Shown here: one piece after another, positions 18,787-30,189 of the stretch
Position numbering within the stretch: position 1 is the first letter of the stretch
Layout: every line of letters starts with the position of its first letter
From: Pomphorhynchus laevis
Taxonomy: Eukaryota > Acanthocephala > Palaeacanthocephala > Echinorhynchida > Pomphorhynchidae
Length of the DNA: 64,000 bases
Reading direction: 5' to 3'
NCBI GenBank assembly: GCA_012934845.2
Contig: WNNJ02000618.1
Coordinates: 1-64,000, forward strand
Program-made: the position numbers and the translations under genes
Notes under the pieces: generated by a model
What the model was told of the DNA's origin: nothing
The model's input: the letters and a program-made list of their open reading frames with translations, nothing else
Database searches by the model: none

Positions 18787-20975
18787 GAGGTAGTGGTTAT
18801 CTGCCAGATAATCCTCTAATCCATACCCACCAGAAACACTTCACCTATACGAAAGACGCTTGAAAGAAGATTACACATATGGGAAGGTGAATCATACAAA
18901 GAGTTAATGGATGAAGCGCATGTACTACAATCAACGGCTGTTCAAAAGAGAACATCATCCTTAAATAACCATAAAAACGATACACATCAAGCTTTTTCTC
19001 GAAAAATGCAAGAGGGAAACATGAGGGCAGCTATAAATATGCTACAAAGAGTATAATCGGAACAGTCGGTCCTTAAACTTGACGATGTGGTATATGGCAG
19101 AACTGTGAAAGAAATGTTAATAGACCTACATCCTTCTTCTGGTACAATTAGTGAAGAAGCGCTTCTAAGTAAGAGCATCGAAAATGTCATTGGGCACCAT
19201 AGCACCGCCTTCCTGGTGATTGAGGGAAAGAAAATCATCTCAGCGGCCCTAAAAGCGAACGGAAGTGCTGTGCCCTCGTGGATAACTGCAATCGAATTTA
19301 GTCGGATGATCATCCTGATTGGATCGCATTAAGAGAGGCTTGCAGAAGCGGTCGCTGATTTTGCTATTTAGATTCGTTAGCGAAGTTATCCCACTTGAGG
19401 CACTTGAAGCTTATGTAGCGAGTCGACTAATAGCTTTAAATAAAAATCCAGGCGTAAGACCTATTGGAGTGGGTGATATAGTACGACGAACAATTGGGAA
19501 TCTTGTTGATCTGCAAAGAGTATGGATGCTGCTTAAAGAGATAGGACCACAATATGGCTATCATGTCAATCCGGCCAAGACCAAACTCTTAGTTGATGAT
19601 CACGTTCACGATCTGGAAACATATACGCTACCAAACGAAGGAGTACAACTACACCGATGCGGATTAAAAATACTGGGGAGCCCTGTTGGTGATACTAAAA
19701 TCATCGAGAAATTTGTCAAAGTGTCAGTTGATGCTTGAAAAGAGCTCATTACAAATTTGATGTCTATCTCAGAGCTAGACTCACACTCATGCTATGTAGC
19801 CTTCGTACATGCTGTTCAAGCAAAATGGACACACATCTGTCGCACGACTCTGTGTGACCCCGCGTGGTTTGTGCCTATGACTGACCTCATTTTCACCGCA
19901 TTTTCAACTAAAGTTACGGGACACGAACCGACATCTACTGATCGTTCGATATTCGCATTGCCGGCAAAACTAGGGGTTTGGGCTTTCGAGATCCTCAAAT
20001 CGAAACACTTACCCGATTTGAAAGCGCGAAATTGCTGTGCCAAGCGTGCGACGATTCTGGTGGTCCCGAAATAGTGCAGTTAGCACAAACTAATGTTTTG
20101 AGAGCCATACATGATGCAAATGAAAGAAAAGCGGTTCATCGAAAATAACAAATCACTTACAGGTTTCAGATCAGGTCGCATTGTCAATCGAATACGCTTC
20201 CGCACTCGGCGCTTAGAGCTGGTTGAATACACGTCCTATCGCAAAACTAGGACTACACTTATCCACACGAGAATTCCATGATGCTTTGGCTGCGCGGTAT
20301 AATTGGACACCCCGCAATATGTCCGACAAATGTCGATGCGGTGATGTCATGTGTATGTCACATGGACTGTCGTGCAAAAAAGGTGCGTTACCGACAATAC
20401 GACACAATGAAATACGGAATATACTCGCAACTACGCTCAACGATATTTGCGGTGGTGTAGCGGTCGAGCCTGAACTACAGCAAGTCGAAAACAACATACA
20501 CTTCCAGAGAACTACAACGACACGACTATTACAAGCATGTCCAAACATAATATGCAGCGGCCTTTTTGGTGGTAGATTAGAGCGGACGTTTATAGACGTC
20601 TCCATTTTCAATAATCATGCTCCCTCCTACCACGCAAAGTCTGTGCAATCAACATTCGAATATCACGAGCAAAGAAATAAGGCTAAATACGAGGAAAGGA
20701 TCACTGACATCGAGCATGTGTCGTTCTGCCCAGTTATATTCGCAACTAACGGAGAAATCGCACCTACTGCCTCCATACTTCTGAAGACAATAGCGAAAAT
20801 GACTTCTCTCAAACACAAAAGAAGTTATGGAGAAGTCATAACCGGAATACGATCAAGGTTTAGCATCGCCATTGCACGAGCCGCATCATACTGTATCCGT
20901 GCACCCAGAAGAAAATGTGTGGCAATACTGTTACGAGGAGATAGAAGCAGCAGCGTGGAAATAATTTAAATATAT
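18787..20975 (+). mobile_element. LINE with restriction-like endonuclease, decayed copy
   Basis: The plus strand carries pieces of one long polyprotein. N-terminal: AFSRKMQEGNMRAAINML and TVKEMLIDLHPSSGTISEEALL. RT start: NPGVRPIGVGDIVRRTIGN. Late palm: GPQYGYHVNPAKTKLLV. At the C-terminus (20223-20966) are a zinc motif CRCGDVMCMSHGLSC, RHNEI, and a nuclease-like block with ICSGLFGG..ERTFIDVSIFN. A CCHC motif followed by RHNEI and a PD..D-type nuclease is the layout of R2/R4/NeSL-like LINEs. The central RT, including the YADD box, is deleted near 19505, and several shifts break the frame. The exact clade is not determined. A relative lies at 55395-56735. Confidence 0.75.
20223..20966 (+). pseudogene. 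RLE (PD-(D/E)XK-type) C-terminal domain of LINE
   Basis: An open frame of 248 codons covers the end of the 18.8-21 kb LINE protein. It opens with thumb-like sequence (LGLHLSTREFHDALAARYNW), then the CCHC-type motif (C-x-C, H, C), KKGALPTIRHNEI, and IICSGLFGGRLERTFIDVSI. In the last, the position of the PD aspartate is replaced (PNIICSG here against PDVVCSG in the 56.5 kb relative). It ends KRSYGEVITGIRSRFSIAIARA. The family nicks the genomic target to prime reverse transcription. Loss of the aspartate and of the upstream RT means this copy is dead. Confidence 0.7.
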
Positions 20976-22794
20976 ATTTTAATCTTGATTTTCAAATGAT
21001 GGAGATGTGTGCCCATTAGAATTGTACATATAATAATAACTTATATTATAAAAAAAATAAAAAAACATAAACATATTATTCATATAAACGTATTATATAT
21101 TCATATAAACACATATTATTATTTTTATACGTAACCGTTATTCAGTATATACTTATACTAGGAACTAGTTAATATGGTAAGGATATTATTAGACATATAT
21201 ATTATTATACATATATATTATAATATATTATAATATGTTATTAGATACAAACATAAATTGTGTTATAATATGCATACCAAGTATTATTTCATGCCAAACC
21301 GCAATATAGCCTCAGTGAATTGAGTTTTGTCGGGATATTGTAATCACAAAAGTCTCAAAAGGACCGACACAGTAATCACTAACTTAATAGGTTAGGTATG
21401 GATAGTCTTAAATTCACACCGCTGAATTTCTAATGACTGGCATCATCCAAGGATTCTAAACTGAAATACTAAATGATGGAATCAATGTTGTTAACACAAA
21501 ACAAAGCTCGAATTCTCGGTGATAATCCAAATTGTCGCGTTTTAGGAAAACAGTAATAAAAATGTTAACTGTTATGTCTTCGTTATTTTAATTATACCTG
21601 ATTATGCAATTATTTTTAAAAATAAGTATTTTTATGTTTATTCTAAGGTTCGTTCTTCATAACGACCTTGGCGAGAAATTTTTCCAAATGTTTAGTCACT
21701 TTAACGACTACGTGATTAAGCTTGTTAAGAAGGAGAAACTTAATTTTAAGAAGTTGATATTTTTTAAACTTACACTATACGTTGTATTTTAAAATGGATT
21801 ATAATTGATCACATAATCGATCGCAAAAATTTGTCCTGGAAAGTTTTGCAGTTACCACTTAATATGGCGTCATTTTTCATAAACACGAAAATGGTAACAA
21901 ACTAGAGTATGAATCACTTGACTCACAATGTAAATGCAACTTTCAATAGTTGTTGCCACTTTTAAAAATAGAAATTTAGAAAAAGAATTTTCGCACATCA
22001 GTGGAAGTGCATAGAGCGTCTGTCAAAAGCTAAACGAATTTAGATTGCTTTGGCTGAATAACAATTTTCTAAAGGAGAAACATCAAAACACCATATTCTT
22101 ATTACGAAAGTTCTTACATAAAATTTGACGTGAAAACATTCTAATTATAGATAATTACAAAAATTAAAATAATTCAATTAATAATTCAATTATATTATAG
22201 ATATAAATATATCTATAATTTATATTTTACATATAAATTTGACGTGAGAATATTCTATTGCAAAAATTAAAATAATTCAATTAATAATTATTAAATTTTT
22301 TATAATTTAAGATTTTTTAAAACTTAGAATTAATGTCTTATCATTAAGATTAGATTAACTTACTTAATTATTATTAATTATTAATATTCTTATTAATTAT
22401 TAATTATTCAATTAATAATTCAATTATATTAGAATATTTATTATTAAATTTTTTATAATTTAAGATTTTTTAAAACTTAGAATTAATGTCTTATCATTAA
22501 GATACATTAAAATACATATATTTTAGAATAAAATATTACAAATAATCACAAAATTACATCCGATGAAATATAAAAAATACAATTTCATTAAATGTATTTA
22601 AAATTTAAATGTATTTTCAATTAAAAAAATTTAAACAGGGGGAAATTTTTATGAATTGTTAGTAAATAATATACTTTGTATATTAAAGCCTCTTGTCATA
22701 TGCTGCTTGATTACCAAGTGTAAGTTTAGTCTGAATTGACTAAACTAGGCGGCGACACCGAAAAAGCAGCGTAAAAAAATTATGACTTAACAGA
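20976..22794. other. AT-rich spacer
   Basis: No recognised gene. A 62-codon open stretch at 21604-21789 lacks any motif. Around 22140-22500 there is a locally duplicated AT-rich block (ATTATTAAATTTTTTATAAT occurs twice). Confidence 0.5.
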
Positions 22795-22990
22795 AGTTAT
22801 ATGTACACAACAAAATATAAGCATTTAAATATTTTAATTTTAACTAACGATTTTAATTTTAGATCTTTTAAATGTAACAGAAAAAATTGTATAGTTATAT
22901 GTACACAACAAAATATAAGCATTTAAATATTTTAATTTTAACTAACGATTTTAATTTTAGATCTTTTAAATGTAACAGAAAAAATTGTAT
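22795..22990 (+). repeat. 98-bp tandem duplication at the Penelope 5' part
   Basis: Units 22795-22892 and 22893-22990 are virtually identical, both covering AGTTATATGTACACAAC through ACAGAAAAAATTGTAT. They duplicate the start of the GIY-YIG reading frame. Confidence 0.9.
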
Positions 22991-23375
22991 AGTTTGTGAT
23001 GTTATAAATAATAATAATTGTATCGTAAGTAATACGACAAACAAATGTTTTTCATTAAATATTAATAATAATTGTAAGAGCGCAGGCGTAGTGTATCTTA
23101 TACAATGTACATGTGGATTGCAATATATAGGAAAAACATATCAAATGTTAAAAACTAGGTTTAGGCAACACGTATATAATATACAGCATAATAATATACA
23201 GCATAATAGTCAAACTATATTTCATAAACATATGAGATTAATAGGACATGATATTAAAAACTGTGAATTATTTATTTTAGAACATATTATCGAAGAAAAC
23301 ATATCAATATTAAATCAAAAACAATTAGAAAGAGAAGATTTTCGGATTAAAACGCTTAATTCCATTACCTATTAG
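22887..23375 (+). pseudogene. N-terminal GIY-YIG endonuclease domain with CxC motif
   Basis: The 162-codon frame has a Cys-rich lead (CNRKNCIVC, about residues 29-37; further C at 45, 54 and 63). The GIY-YIG core then reads GVVYLIQCTCGLQYIGKT, where VVY and QYIG stand for GIY and YIG and CTC (74-76) is the CxC insertion. Arg91 and His95 (RFRQH) and Glu150 (REDFRIKTLN) fit the catalytic Arg and Glu of the family. It would nick target DNA for retrotransposition. The frame ends a few residues after the domain, where other copies continue with PLGLNDVVQGIGR, so this copy has a break there. The first Met lies in the duplicated 98-bp segment. Confidence 0.88.
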
Positions 23376-23520
23376 GATTGAATGACGTGGTACAAGGAAT
23401 TGGGAGAAGTAGTATAGTACATAATAAACAACTCTACTATAATAATCCGGTTAAACGCAAACCAAGTGTCATGGTGATAAAAGGAATAAGAAAAATATAG
23501 TTAAAAATATTAAAAAATAT

Positions 23521-23922
23521 ATGTATATAAATGAACGATTAGAAATATTAAAACAACTTTTAAGTGATAATAAGCTAAAAGATCTTTATGTAAATATAAG
23601 AAGTTTTTCTAAAGATATCATTTGTTCAATAAACCAAAAATTCATTAACGATTATGATAGGCTAAGTTGTATAATAGACAGTTATTGTAATGTAAAATAC
23701 TATAATCGGACAATAAATGTTAATAATAACAATAAAAAATACACATTGGCCATAAAATTCATTAATAAATGTATAGATAACATAAATATAGCCGGACTTT
23801 TAAATAATTCTAAAAGTAAAGAAATAATAGGGTCAGATTTAAGTAAATATATTCCTAAAATAAGGTATAAACTCCTATCACCATTAGGACGAAAAATTTG
23901 TAATTATAATAAAGAATTATAA
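23521..23922 (+). pseudogene. Penelope linker region
   Basis: 133 codons beginning MYINERLEILKQLLSDNKLK, conserved in four other copies (23.5, 27.2, 36.8 and, partially, 36.4 kb). It lies between the nuclease and RT. It ends at a stop after CNYNKEL, where the 27-kb copy reads through. No named domain is recognised. Confidence 0.75.
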
Positions 23923-24482
23923 TCAATATGTAACGATAATATTAGAAACATAATGGAAACAGAATGCAATTGTAAAAGTCTTAATTTTAATAAAATAAAT
24001 AAACATATATGCATCCATAATCTGGAATTTATTGAAAATTGCGAATAAAGAAAATAAAATTTCATTTCGGAATATAATGACCTAAATGCTACGAATTCAT
24101 TGAAAATAGCGAATTAAGAAAAATGCTATCAAAAGAGTATAAATATAGATTAAATAATAATAACAATAAAAATATAATTTACAATTCATTATCTAATGAC
24201 CTAAAATGCGTACTTTAGTAAACTTATTAATAGCGAAAGTTTAAATACATAAAAGATAAACATTTGGAAAACGTAAGTGATCAGTGCCTAAACCCTTATG
24301 ATCTACTGAGTACTAACGTCGGCGCAGGATGATGTTAGTAGTTTGGTCGCGTTACAACTGGTTCGTGACGATATTCGTACACTAGTTTGCGGACGCAGAA
24401 GAGAGCAGTAAACATCTTTACGTTACACAGATTAATGACCTGCTCTGGAAATCTATTTCGAAAGTAAAAAATAAAAAATAAA

Positions 24483-24917
24483 ATGAAAATAACAAACAAT
24501 TATAAAAGGAAAGATAAAATTAATAAAGATATGTATAAAGAACTTACTAAATTAAAGGATAACTATATAATAACAACTATTGATAAAGCTAGTAATAACT
24601 TTGTCTTCATATGCAAAAAGCTTTATTATGATATACTAATGAAAGAGGTTAATTCTAATGATTTAAATGTAAATCCAACATATGAACGTAGTGAGTTGAG
24701 TTTAGAAACAATTATTACAAGTCACTGTTCTATAATGGATAAAAAGGGTATAAAGGTTGAATTAGATAATAAAACTATACCTATATTATATTGGAATCCA
24801 AAATTACATAAAAATCCAATAAAACCTAGGTTCATATGTAGTGCGTTTAAATGTACATTAAAACCACTTTCTGTCTATATGAATAAAATACTTAAAGTAA
24901 TTAAAGCACACTTTTAA
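24483..24917 (+). pseudogene. Penelope RT, N-terminal and fingers part
   Basis: 144 codons with TTIDKASNNFVFICKKLYYD, then ILYWNPKLHKNPIKPRFICS and PLSVYMNKILKVIKAHF. PKLHK followed by PRFI is the conserved first RT block of Penelope-like elements. A stop falls just after KAHF; the palm sequence continues in frame to about 25110. Confidence 0.85.
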
Positions 24918-25140
24918 AAATATTGCAAGGTAATCGAAATTAATACTGGTATAAAACACTATTTCAGTATTAATTCTACAAAAGAATTTTTAGAACAGAC
25001 AAAAGGAATAAATTTTCAGAATATAAATACGTACGATTTTAGTACGCTTTATACAAATCTAGATTTAGTAGATATTAAAGAAGCATTAGTAAAATTAATT
25101 AATCTTATATTCGGACATATATTGGAAATGGATGTTAAGG

Positions 25141-25565
25141 AGTATTAGGACTCACATAAGGGAGTCCAAAAATTTAACTTTTCATTTGACAAATTGTCAA
25201 CAATTAGATGGTTTTATTGATGGTTTTATTTTTGTTAGATTTGCGTTATAATTATTATATCTTCAAATTCGTACAAAAGTACGAATTTAAGTCATTATAA
25301 AATGAATTGTAATTTTTTATCATCATTATCATCGCAGACTCCCTCTTCGCGCCAAGACTCTGGACTTGAGGGCCACTCTGCCAAAACATGAAATATTAAT
25401 TTGTTGATATGCATAGCAGATTTTGCAGTAGACTTGGAGAAGTTTAGGAGGATTGACGAACTTTCTCCAGTTTAATTATCAATTTTTGTTTGTTATAATA
25501 AATTCAATTTATTAAAAAAATAAAAACATTAAATCCAAATTTATAGATTAAATTCATTTTCTTTT
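25141..25565. other. Unassigned spacer
   Basis: No gene seen. There is a small perfect hairpin (AAATTCGTACAAAAGTACGAATTT) near 25264-25288. Confidence 0.5.
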
Positions 25566-25950
25566 TAATTTTGTCTAATATATCTTCTTCCGCAGCTTAT
25601 CTCTCACTTGGAGGTGGTTGCTGCGAGCAACTTCGTTCACAACGAACGATTATGACCCATATCGTGTTCTATATCGGTCGCTACTCTCAGGGCATACATG
25701 TCCTCCTTGACACAATCTTACCAGCGTTTCTTTGGCCTTCATCGACGTCATTTCCCTTCTATCTTAACTTTTCAGCCATCCTTCTCCAGTGATCATCCTC
25801 TCTTCTTTCTACATGTCCGAACAATCGTAGCATTTTTCGGACGATGACGTCTTGTATTAAGATCACTTTGAAAATTTTCCGGATATCAATGTTGCCGATT
25901 TTGTCCTTCTTTGTGATACCAGCAGACCATCTGAGCATTATCATCACATT
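25566..25950 (-). mobile_element. RTE-clade LINE tail, copy inside Penelope sequence
   Basis: The minus strand encodes MLRWSAGITKKDKIGNIDIR and RLFGHVERREDDHW, followed by the final CGCGGAAG-type tail. This is the RTE C-terminal region, the same subfamily as 38819-39344. Its 3' junction, ATATTAGACAAAATTAAAAAG on this strand, is identical to the one at 39345-39365, so both copies descend from one insertion into a Penelope element. Confidence 0.85.
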
Positions 25951-26097
25951 CATATCATCGTTGTCTTGATTTCAATTCTTGATTATAATTACAAATTTTT
26001 CGTTCTAATAGCGGTAACAGCTTTTACGTAATTTTAGGAATTTTTATCTTAGATATATTCGAGCTTTCACTATTAATCAGCTTACTAAAGTAATCAT

Positions 26098-27375
26098 TTA
26101 AGTTATTATATATCGAATTGTAAAGCACACTTTAAAAATATTATCAAAACCTAGGTTCGCACTACATATGAACCTAGGTTTTATTGGATTTTTATGTAAT
26201 TTTGGATTCCAATATAATATAGGTATAGTTTTATTATCAAATTCAACCTTTATACCCTTTTTATCCATTATAGAACAGTGACTTGTAATAATTGTTTCAA
26301 AACTCAACTCACTACGTTCATATGTTGGATTTACATTTAAATCATTATAATTAACCTCTTTCATTAGTATATCATAATAAAGCTTTTTGCATATGAAGAC
26401 AAAGTTATTACTAGCTTTATCAATAGTTGTTATTATATAATTATCCTTTAATTTAGTAAGTTCTTTATACATATCTTTATTAATTTTATCTTTCCTTTTA
26501 TAATTGTTTGTTATTTTCATTTTATTTTTAATTTTATCAAATATATAATCTTTCCAAATGTTAATCTTTGATATATTCGAGCTTTCACTATTAATCAGCT
26601 TACTAAAGTAATCATTTAAGTTATTATATAACGAACTGTAAATTTTATTTTTGTCGTTGTTGTTATTTAATCTATATTTATACCCTTTTGATAGCAGCTT
26701 TCTTAATTCACAATTTTCAATTAATTCTAGATTATGGGTACATATATGTTCATTTATTTTATCAAAACTAAGACTTTTACAATTGCATTCTGTTTCCATT
26801 ATGTTTCTAATATTATCGTTACATATTGATTTTAATTCTTTATTATAATTACAAATTTTTCGTCCTAATGGTGGTAGGAGTTTATACCTTATTTTAGGAA
26901 TATATTTACTTAAATCTGACCCTATTATTTCTTTACTTTTAGAATTATTTAAAAGTCCGGCTATATTTATGTTATCTATACATTTATTAATGAAGTTTAT
27001 GGTTAATGTATATTTTCTATTGTTATTATTTACATTTATTGTACGATTATAGTATTTTACATTACAATAACTGTCTATTATACAACTTAGCCTATCATAG
27101 TCGTTAATTAATTTTTGATTTATTGAACATATGATATCTTTAGAAAAACTTCTTATATTTACATAAAGATCTTTTAGCTTATTATCACTTAAAAGTTGTT
27201 TTAATATTTCTAATTGTTCATTTATATACATATCTTTTTTAATATTTTTAACTCTATTTTTCCTATTCCTTTTATCACCATGACTTCTTGGTTTGCGTTT
27301 AACCGGATTATTATAATATAGTTGTTTATTATGTATTATACTACTTCTGCCAATTCCTTGTACCACGTCATTCAA
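26098..27375 (-). pseudogene. Penelope (Naiad-type) linker plus RT N-terminus, 425-codon frame
   Basis: Starts MNDVVQGIGRSSIIHNKQLY, which in the 36-kb copy follows the nuclease directly. It runs through a basic stretch (KRKPRSHGDKRNRKNR), the linker (MYINEQLEILKQLL), a Cys/His-containing segment (TECNCKSLSFDKINEHICTH), and the RT start with TTIDKASNNFVFICKK and NPKLHKNPIKPRFICSA. It then crosses a snap-back hairpin into unrelated residues (NLGFDNIFKV). No stops interrupt about 405 codons of family sequence, so this insertion is comparatively young. It lacks the catalytic RT boxes. Confidence 0.88.
26146..26182. repeat. Snap-back hairpin inside Penelope RT
   Basis: Thirteen-bp arms AAAACCTAGGTTC and GAACCTAGGTTTT around an 11-nt loop. 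One arm is the native RT block (encoding PRF); the other is its inverted copy, after which the sequence continues in the reverse orientation. Confidence 0.85.
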
Positions 27376-27887
27376 TCCTAATAAAGTTACAATGTACGAG
27401 TTGATATTTTAGAAAAACTTATATTTACATAAAGATCTTTTAGTTTATTATCTCTTCAAAGTTGTTTTAATATTTCTAATTGTTCATAACAAAGGTATAT
27501 TTTTTGTTATTATTAACATTTATTGTCCGATTAACATTTATTGTTAGATTTATTTATTTTATTTATTTATCTATTTTATCAAAATTAAGACTTTTGCAAT
27601 CACATTCAGTTTCTACAATGTTTCTATTTTTATGGATGGATAATAAATAAGATAAGATAATATTCTCCTGACTAATGGAGACGTAGACAGTAAAGTCAAC
27701 AATTAAAACAAGATACAAACCGCTACGCAAACGCAGTACTCAATTCAATCGCGTTCAAGCTCATTAGGGCAAGCTTATCACAATACTGCGACGTCATTGT
27801 TGAATTAAAGCGCGAGATCGCTTTTGCCATAATGAGATCTGAATCTGCTTGTCTAAGAGCCCCTCGATCAAATCAAGCAGAGGCAAT

Positions 27888-27943
27888 TACCTAAAACCAA
27901 CTGATTGATATATTCTACCTAAAACCAACTGATTGATATATTC
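27888..27943 (+). repeat. 28-bp tandem repeat, two units
   Basis: TACCTAAAACCAACTGATTG and the following TATATTC occur twice in direct succession. The surrounding 27650-28010 has more balanced composition but no recognisable gene. Confidence 0.9.
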
Positions 27944-28073
27944 GGTCTTGATACTTTATTTGACCATGAGTTTGAAGCCCACTTGCGTAAACTCATTTTA
28001 TTGTAAAAAATAAAAGAAAATAAATTTTGTTAATTTTGTTTATTTTGAAGGTATAAAAAATCGTAGGTATTTA

Positions 28074-28375
28074 TATTCTAAATATTTATTCCTTTTGTCT
28101 GTTCTAAAAAATCTTTTGTAGAATTAATACTGAAATAGTGTTTTATACCAGTATTAATTTCGATTACCTTGCAATATTTTTTAAAATGTGCTTTAATTAC
28201 TTTAAGTATTTTATTCATATAGACAGAAAGTGGTTTTAATGTACATTTAAACGCACTACATATGAACCTAGGTTTTATTGGATTTTTATGTAATTTTGGA
28301 TTCCAATATAATATAGGTATAGTTTTATTATCTAATTCAACCTTTATACCCTTTTTATCCATTATAAAGCAATGA
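28074..28375 (-). mobile_element. Penelope RT fragment
   Basis: The minus strand reads MDKKGIKVELDNKTIPILYW, NPKLHKNPIKPRFICSAFKC and YFSINSTKDFLEQTKGIN without interruption (94 codons). It is nearly identical to the matching part of the 24.7-kb copy, and truncated at both sides. Confidence 0.85.
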
Positions 28376-28377
28376 CT

Positions 28378-28450
28378 TGTGAAATGTCACTGTGAAATGT
28401 TGTCACTGTGAAATGTTGTCACTGTGAAATGTTGTCACTTTGAAATGTTC
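28378..28450 (+). repeat. 16-bp tandem repeat, four units
   Basis: GTCACTGTGAAATGTT is repeated about four times. It is followed by a looser run of GATGTTCGATTATAAA-like units to about 28525. It begins exactly where the Penelope fragment ends. Confidence 0.85.
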
Positions 28451-28699
28451 GATTGTTAAGGATGTTTGATTATAAAGGATGTTCGATTATAAAATATTCG
28501 ATTATAAATCAAAGGATGTCAGATAAAAACAATTTTTTCTTAATTTTAACATGTAATTTTGTATGAAAATATTAGTTTTTAAAGGTAACTTATAAGTTAC
28601 TCTTAATTGTAATAAAATTTCTTGCGAAAAAACTACTGTACTATCAAGTTAAAATAACTGAAGAGTGCAATTAGGCTTTATTTACATAATCGAATGTAA

Positions 28700-29675
28700 A
28701 TATTTATTAGCTAAGCTGATGATTACTACATGGAGTTCGAATCCGATCAGCACCAGTGTACGTAGAATGCAGATAATGAGGGTCGAAACGTGAAATGTAG
28801 GTATTGGTCAGCAGTTGGTGAGATTTACCTAGGCTGATCATTTCATTTATGTAAATTAATTAAAATAATTTATAAATAAAGTTATATCTAATAAATAAAT
28901 TTGTAATTAAAATTTTTTAATAGCTAAATTATTAATGCGCATCTCTCTCAATACTTAATTGAATAACATTAATAACATAAAAACATTAAAATGCAACTAG
29001 TCAAACTCCTTCTCCAACTTGTCAAACTTCAAAGTTAATTTTATGTTGTGCCACAACCAGAAGAATTTCAGACAGCTAGTCTAGTAGATGTAGCGTTGAA
29101 TCGAAATACAGACGTCCTGTGTTCGAATCCGATCAGCACCAGTGTACGGAGTAAGCAGATAATAAGGGTCGAAACGTGGAATGTAGGTATTGGTCAGCAG
29201 TTGGTGAGATCCACCCCGGCTGATTAGTAGCCACCTTGTATCAAAAATATGAACAACACCTGTGAGGATAATGTCGTGTCACAATTATAAGATATTTATA
29301 TTATTTACTATGAATTTAATTTGAATACTTTCAATTTTTACTATTTAATATTTATAAAAATAGTTATTGAAATTTAAGAGTATATATGGTTTAATAAAGT
29401 ATTCGATAGTTTACTATTTCAATCGCTGATTGCGATTGCCAATCAAGAATATTGATTTGAAATATTAATTAGATAGTTTTATTAGAACGAAGAAAATATT
29501 TCTCTTCAGTTAAAAAAATACATTATTTCGATAGTTTCTGCTATATTTTTTCATAAATGTTAAAAATTGGAAATTTTGTGAACATTTAATTTTAATTATG
29601 ACGATAGCGTGAGCTCCGTTCCAGTAAAACTATCTAATCGAAAATGGAAGGAGATTATGGGTTTAGTGTTTACTA
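28700..29675 (-). mobile_element. SINE-bearing repeat unit, copy B (inverted partner of 14.2-15.1 kb)
   Basis: Reverse-complement counterpart of copy A, in the same order of parts. It has a partial block at 28725-28850, an AT-rich link, the tRNA-like head at 29070-29140 (plus sense here), the GGGTCGAAACGTGGAATG block, and the fold-back at 29470-29640. The pair is separated by about 13.5 kb. Confidence 0.75.
29070..29140 (+). repeat. tRNA-like SINE head
   Basis: Reads TAGTCTAGTAGATGTAGCG (A-box region), an arm whose loop holds GAA, and GTGTTCGAATCCGATC (B box, T-arm-like), ending CAGCACC. It is the closest to a tRNA of the three copies, but the T and acceptor stems do not pair well. Confidence 0.5.
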
Positions 29676-29800
29676 TTAATATTAAGCGTAAATATTTTGT
29701 TGATTAAAAGTTATAATGAAATCTTCACGACATTTTTGCGAGTTTCTCTTTTTTAATTTATTTTATCAACTTTCTTCCTAATTACATTAATTTCACGGTA

Positions 29801-29829
29801 ACTCCAGTCTGATGACTTCAGACTGGAGT
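29801..29829. repeat. Snap-back hairpin
   Basis: Arms ACTCCAGTCTGA and TCAGACTGGAGT are perfect complements. A third direct copy, AGTCCAGTCTGA, follows immediately. Confidence 0.85.
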
Positions 29830-30189
29830 TAGTCCAGTCTGAAGTTATTTAAAGTTATTCTTAATTTGATTTTTACTGAGTGTTAAATTATATTGAATTA
29901 CAATTTATTTAACTTGAACGAACGACTGATTTTTACAAACGACTTAGTCGAGAAAGAATTTAAGGACAGAAAAAGACTTGTATAAGATTAGGTGAAAATG
30001 TTGAAAAAATAGATACTGGAGAAATTGAGAACAAACTGTAGTTTTTATTTACGCTAATAAAGAAAGCGTTAAAAATTAATTGAATCGAATTTATTTAAAA
30101 GTAGAAGCAATTAAATTTAGACAAATAAAAGATGTCCTAATGGGAAAAAGGTTAAGTCACTGTAAAGTCATGAATTAAATGGATATATT

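Larger units (their letters stand above)
22800..25140 (+). mobile_element. Penelope-like element, permuted (Naiad-type), most complete copy
   Basis: In order on one strand: a Cys-rich segment plus GIY-YIG nuclease (22887-23375), a linker region (23521-23922), a degraded central part, and RT N-terminus and palm (24483-25110). The nuclease precedes the RT, the reverse of classical Penelope elements and the order described for the Naiad and Chlamys groups. RT hallmarks are TTIDKASNNFVFICKK, NPKLHKNPIKPRFI and DFSTLYTNL. The copy stops before the GVPMGG and YIDD boxes, near 25120. It has several stops and shifts, and a ~190-bp foreign insertion at 24285-24470. Confidence 0.9.
25975..27640 (-). 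mobile_element. Penelope-like element, minus-strand copy
   Basis: Contains the longest intact reading frame of the family (26098-27375) plus upstream remnants (27400-27640), and a short duplicated piece at 25975-26100 that repeats 26565-26640. Within it a perfect snap-back (26146-26182) truncates the RT and inverts the sequence. The GIY-YIG domain is missing from this copy. Confidence 0.85.

Noticed and set aside
22887-25110. Selenocysteine readthrough of in-frame TGA in the Penelope element, as reported for some Naiad elements
   Set aside because: The interrupting codons differ between copies and are not consistently TGA at conserved positions, so they look like decay.
28378-28450. CRISPR-like array
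   Set aside because: The units are contiguous 16-mers without spacers; it is a plain tandem repeat.
29640-29675. Hammerhead motif in the SINE block GGGTCGAAACGTGGAATG
   Set aside because: It has GAAAC, but no CUGANGA box lies upstream within stem II distance; the nearest sequence, CAGATAA, breaks the core. The stems do not pair.
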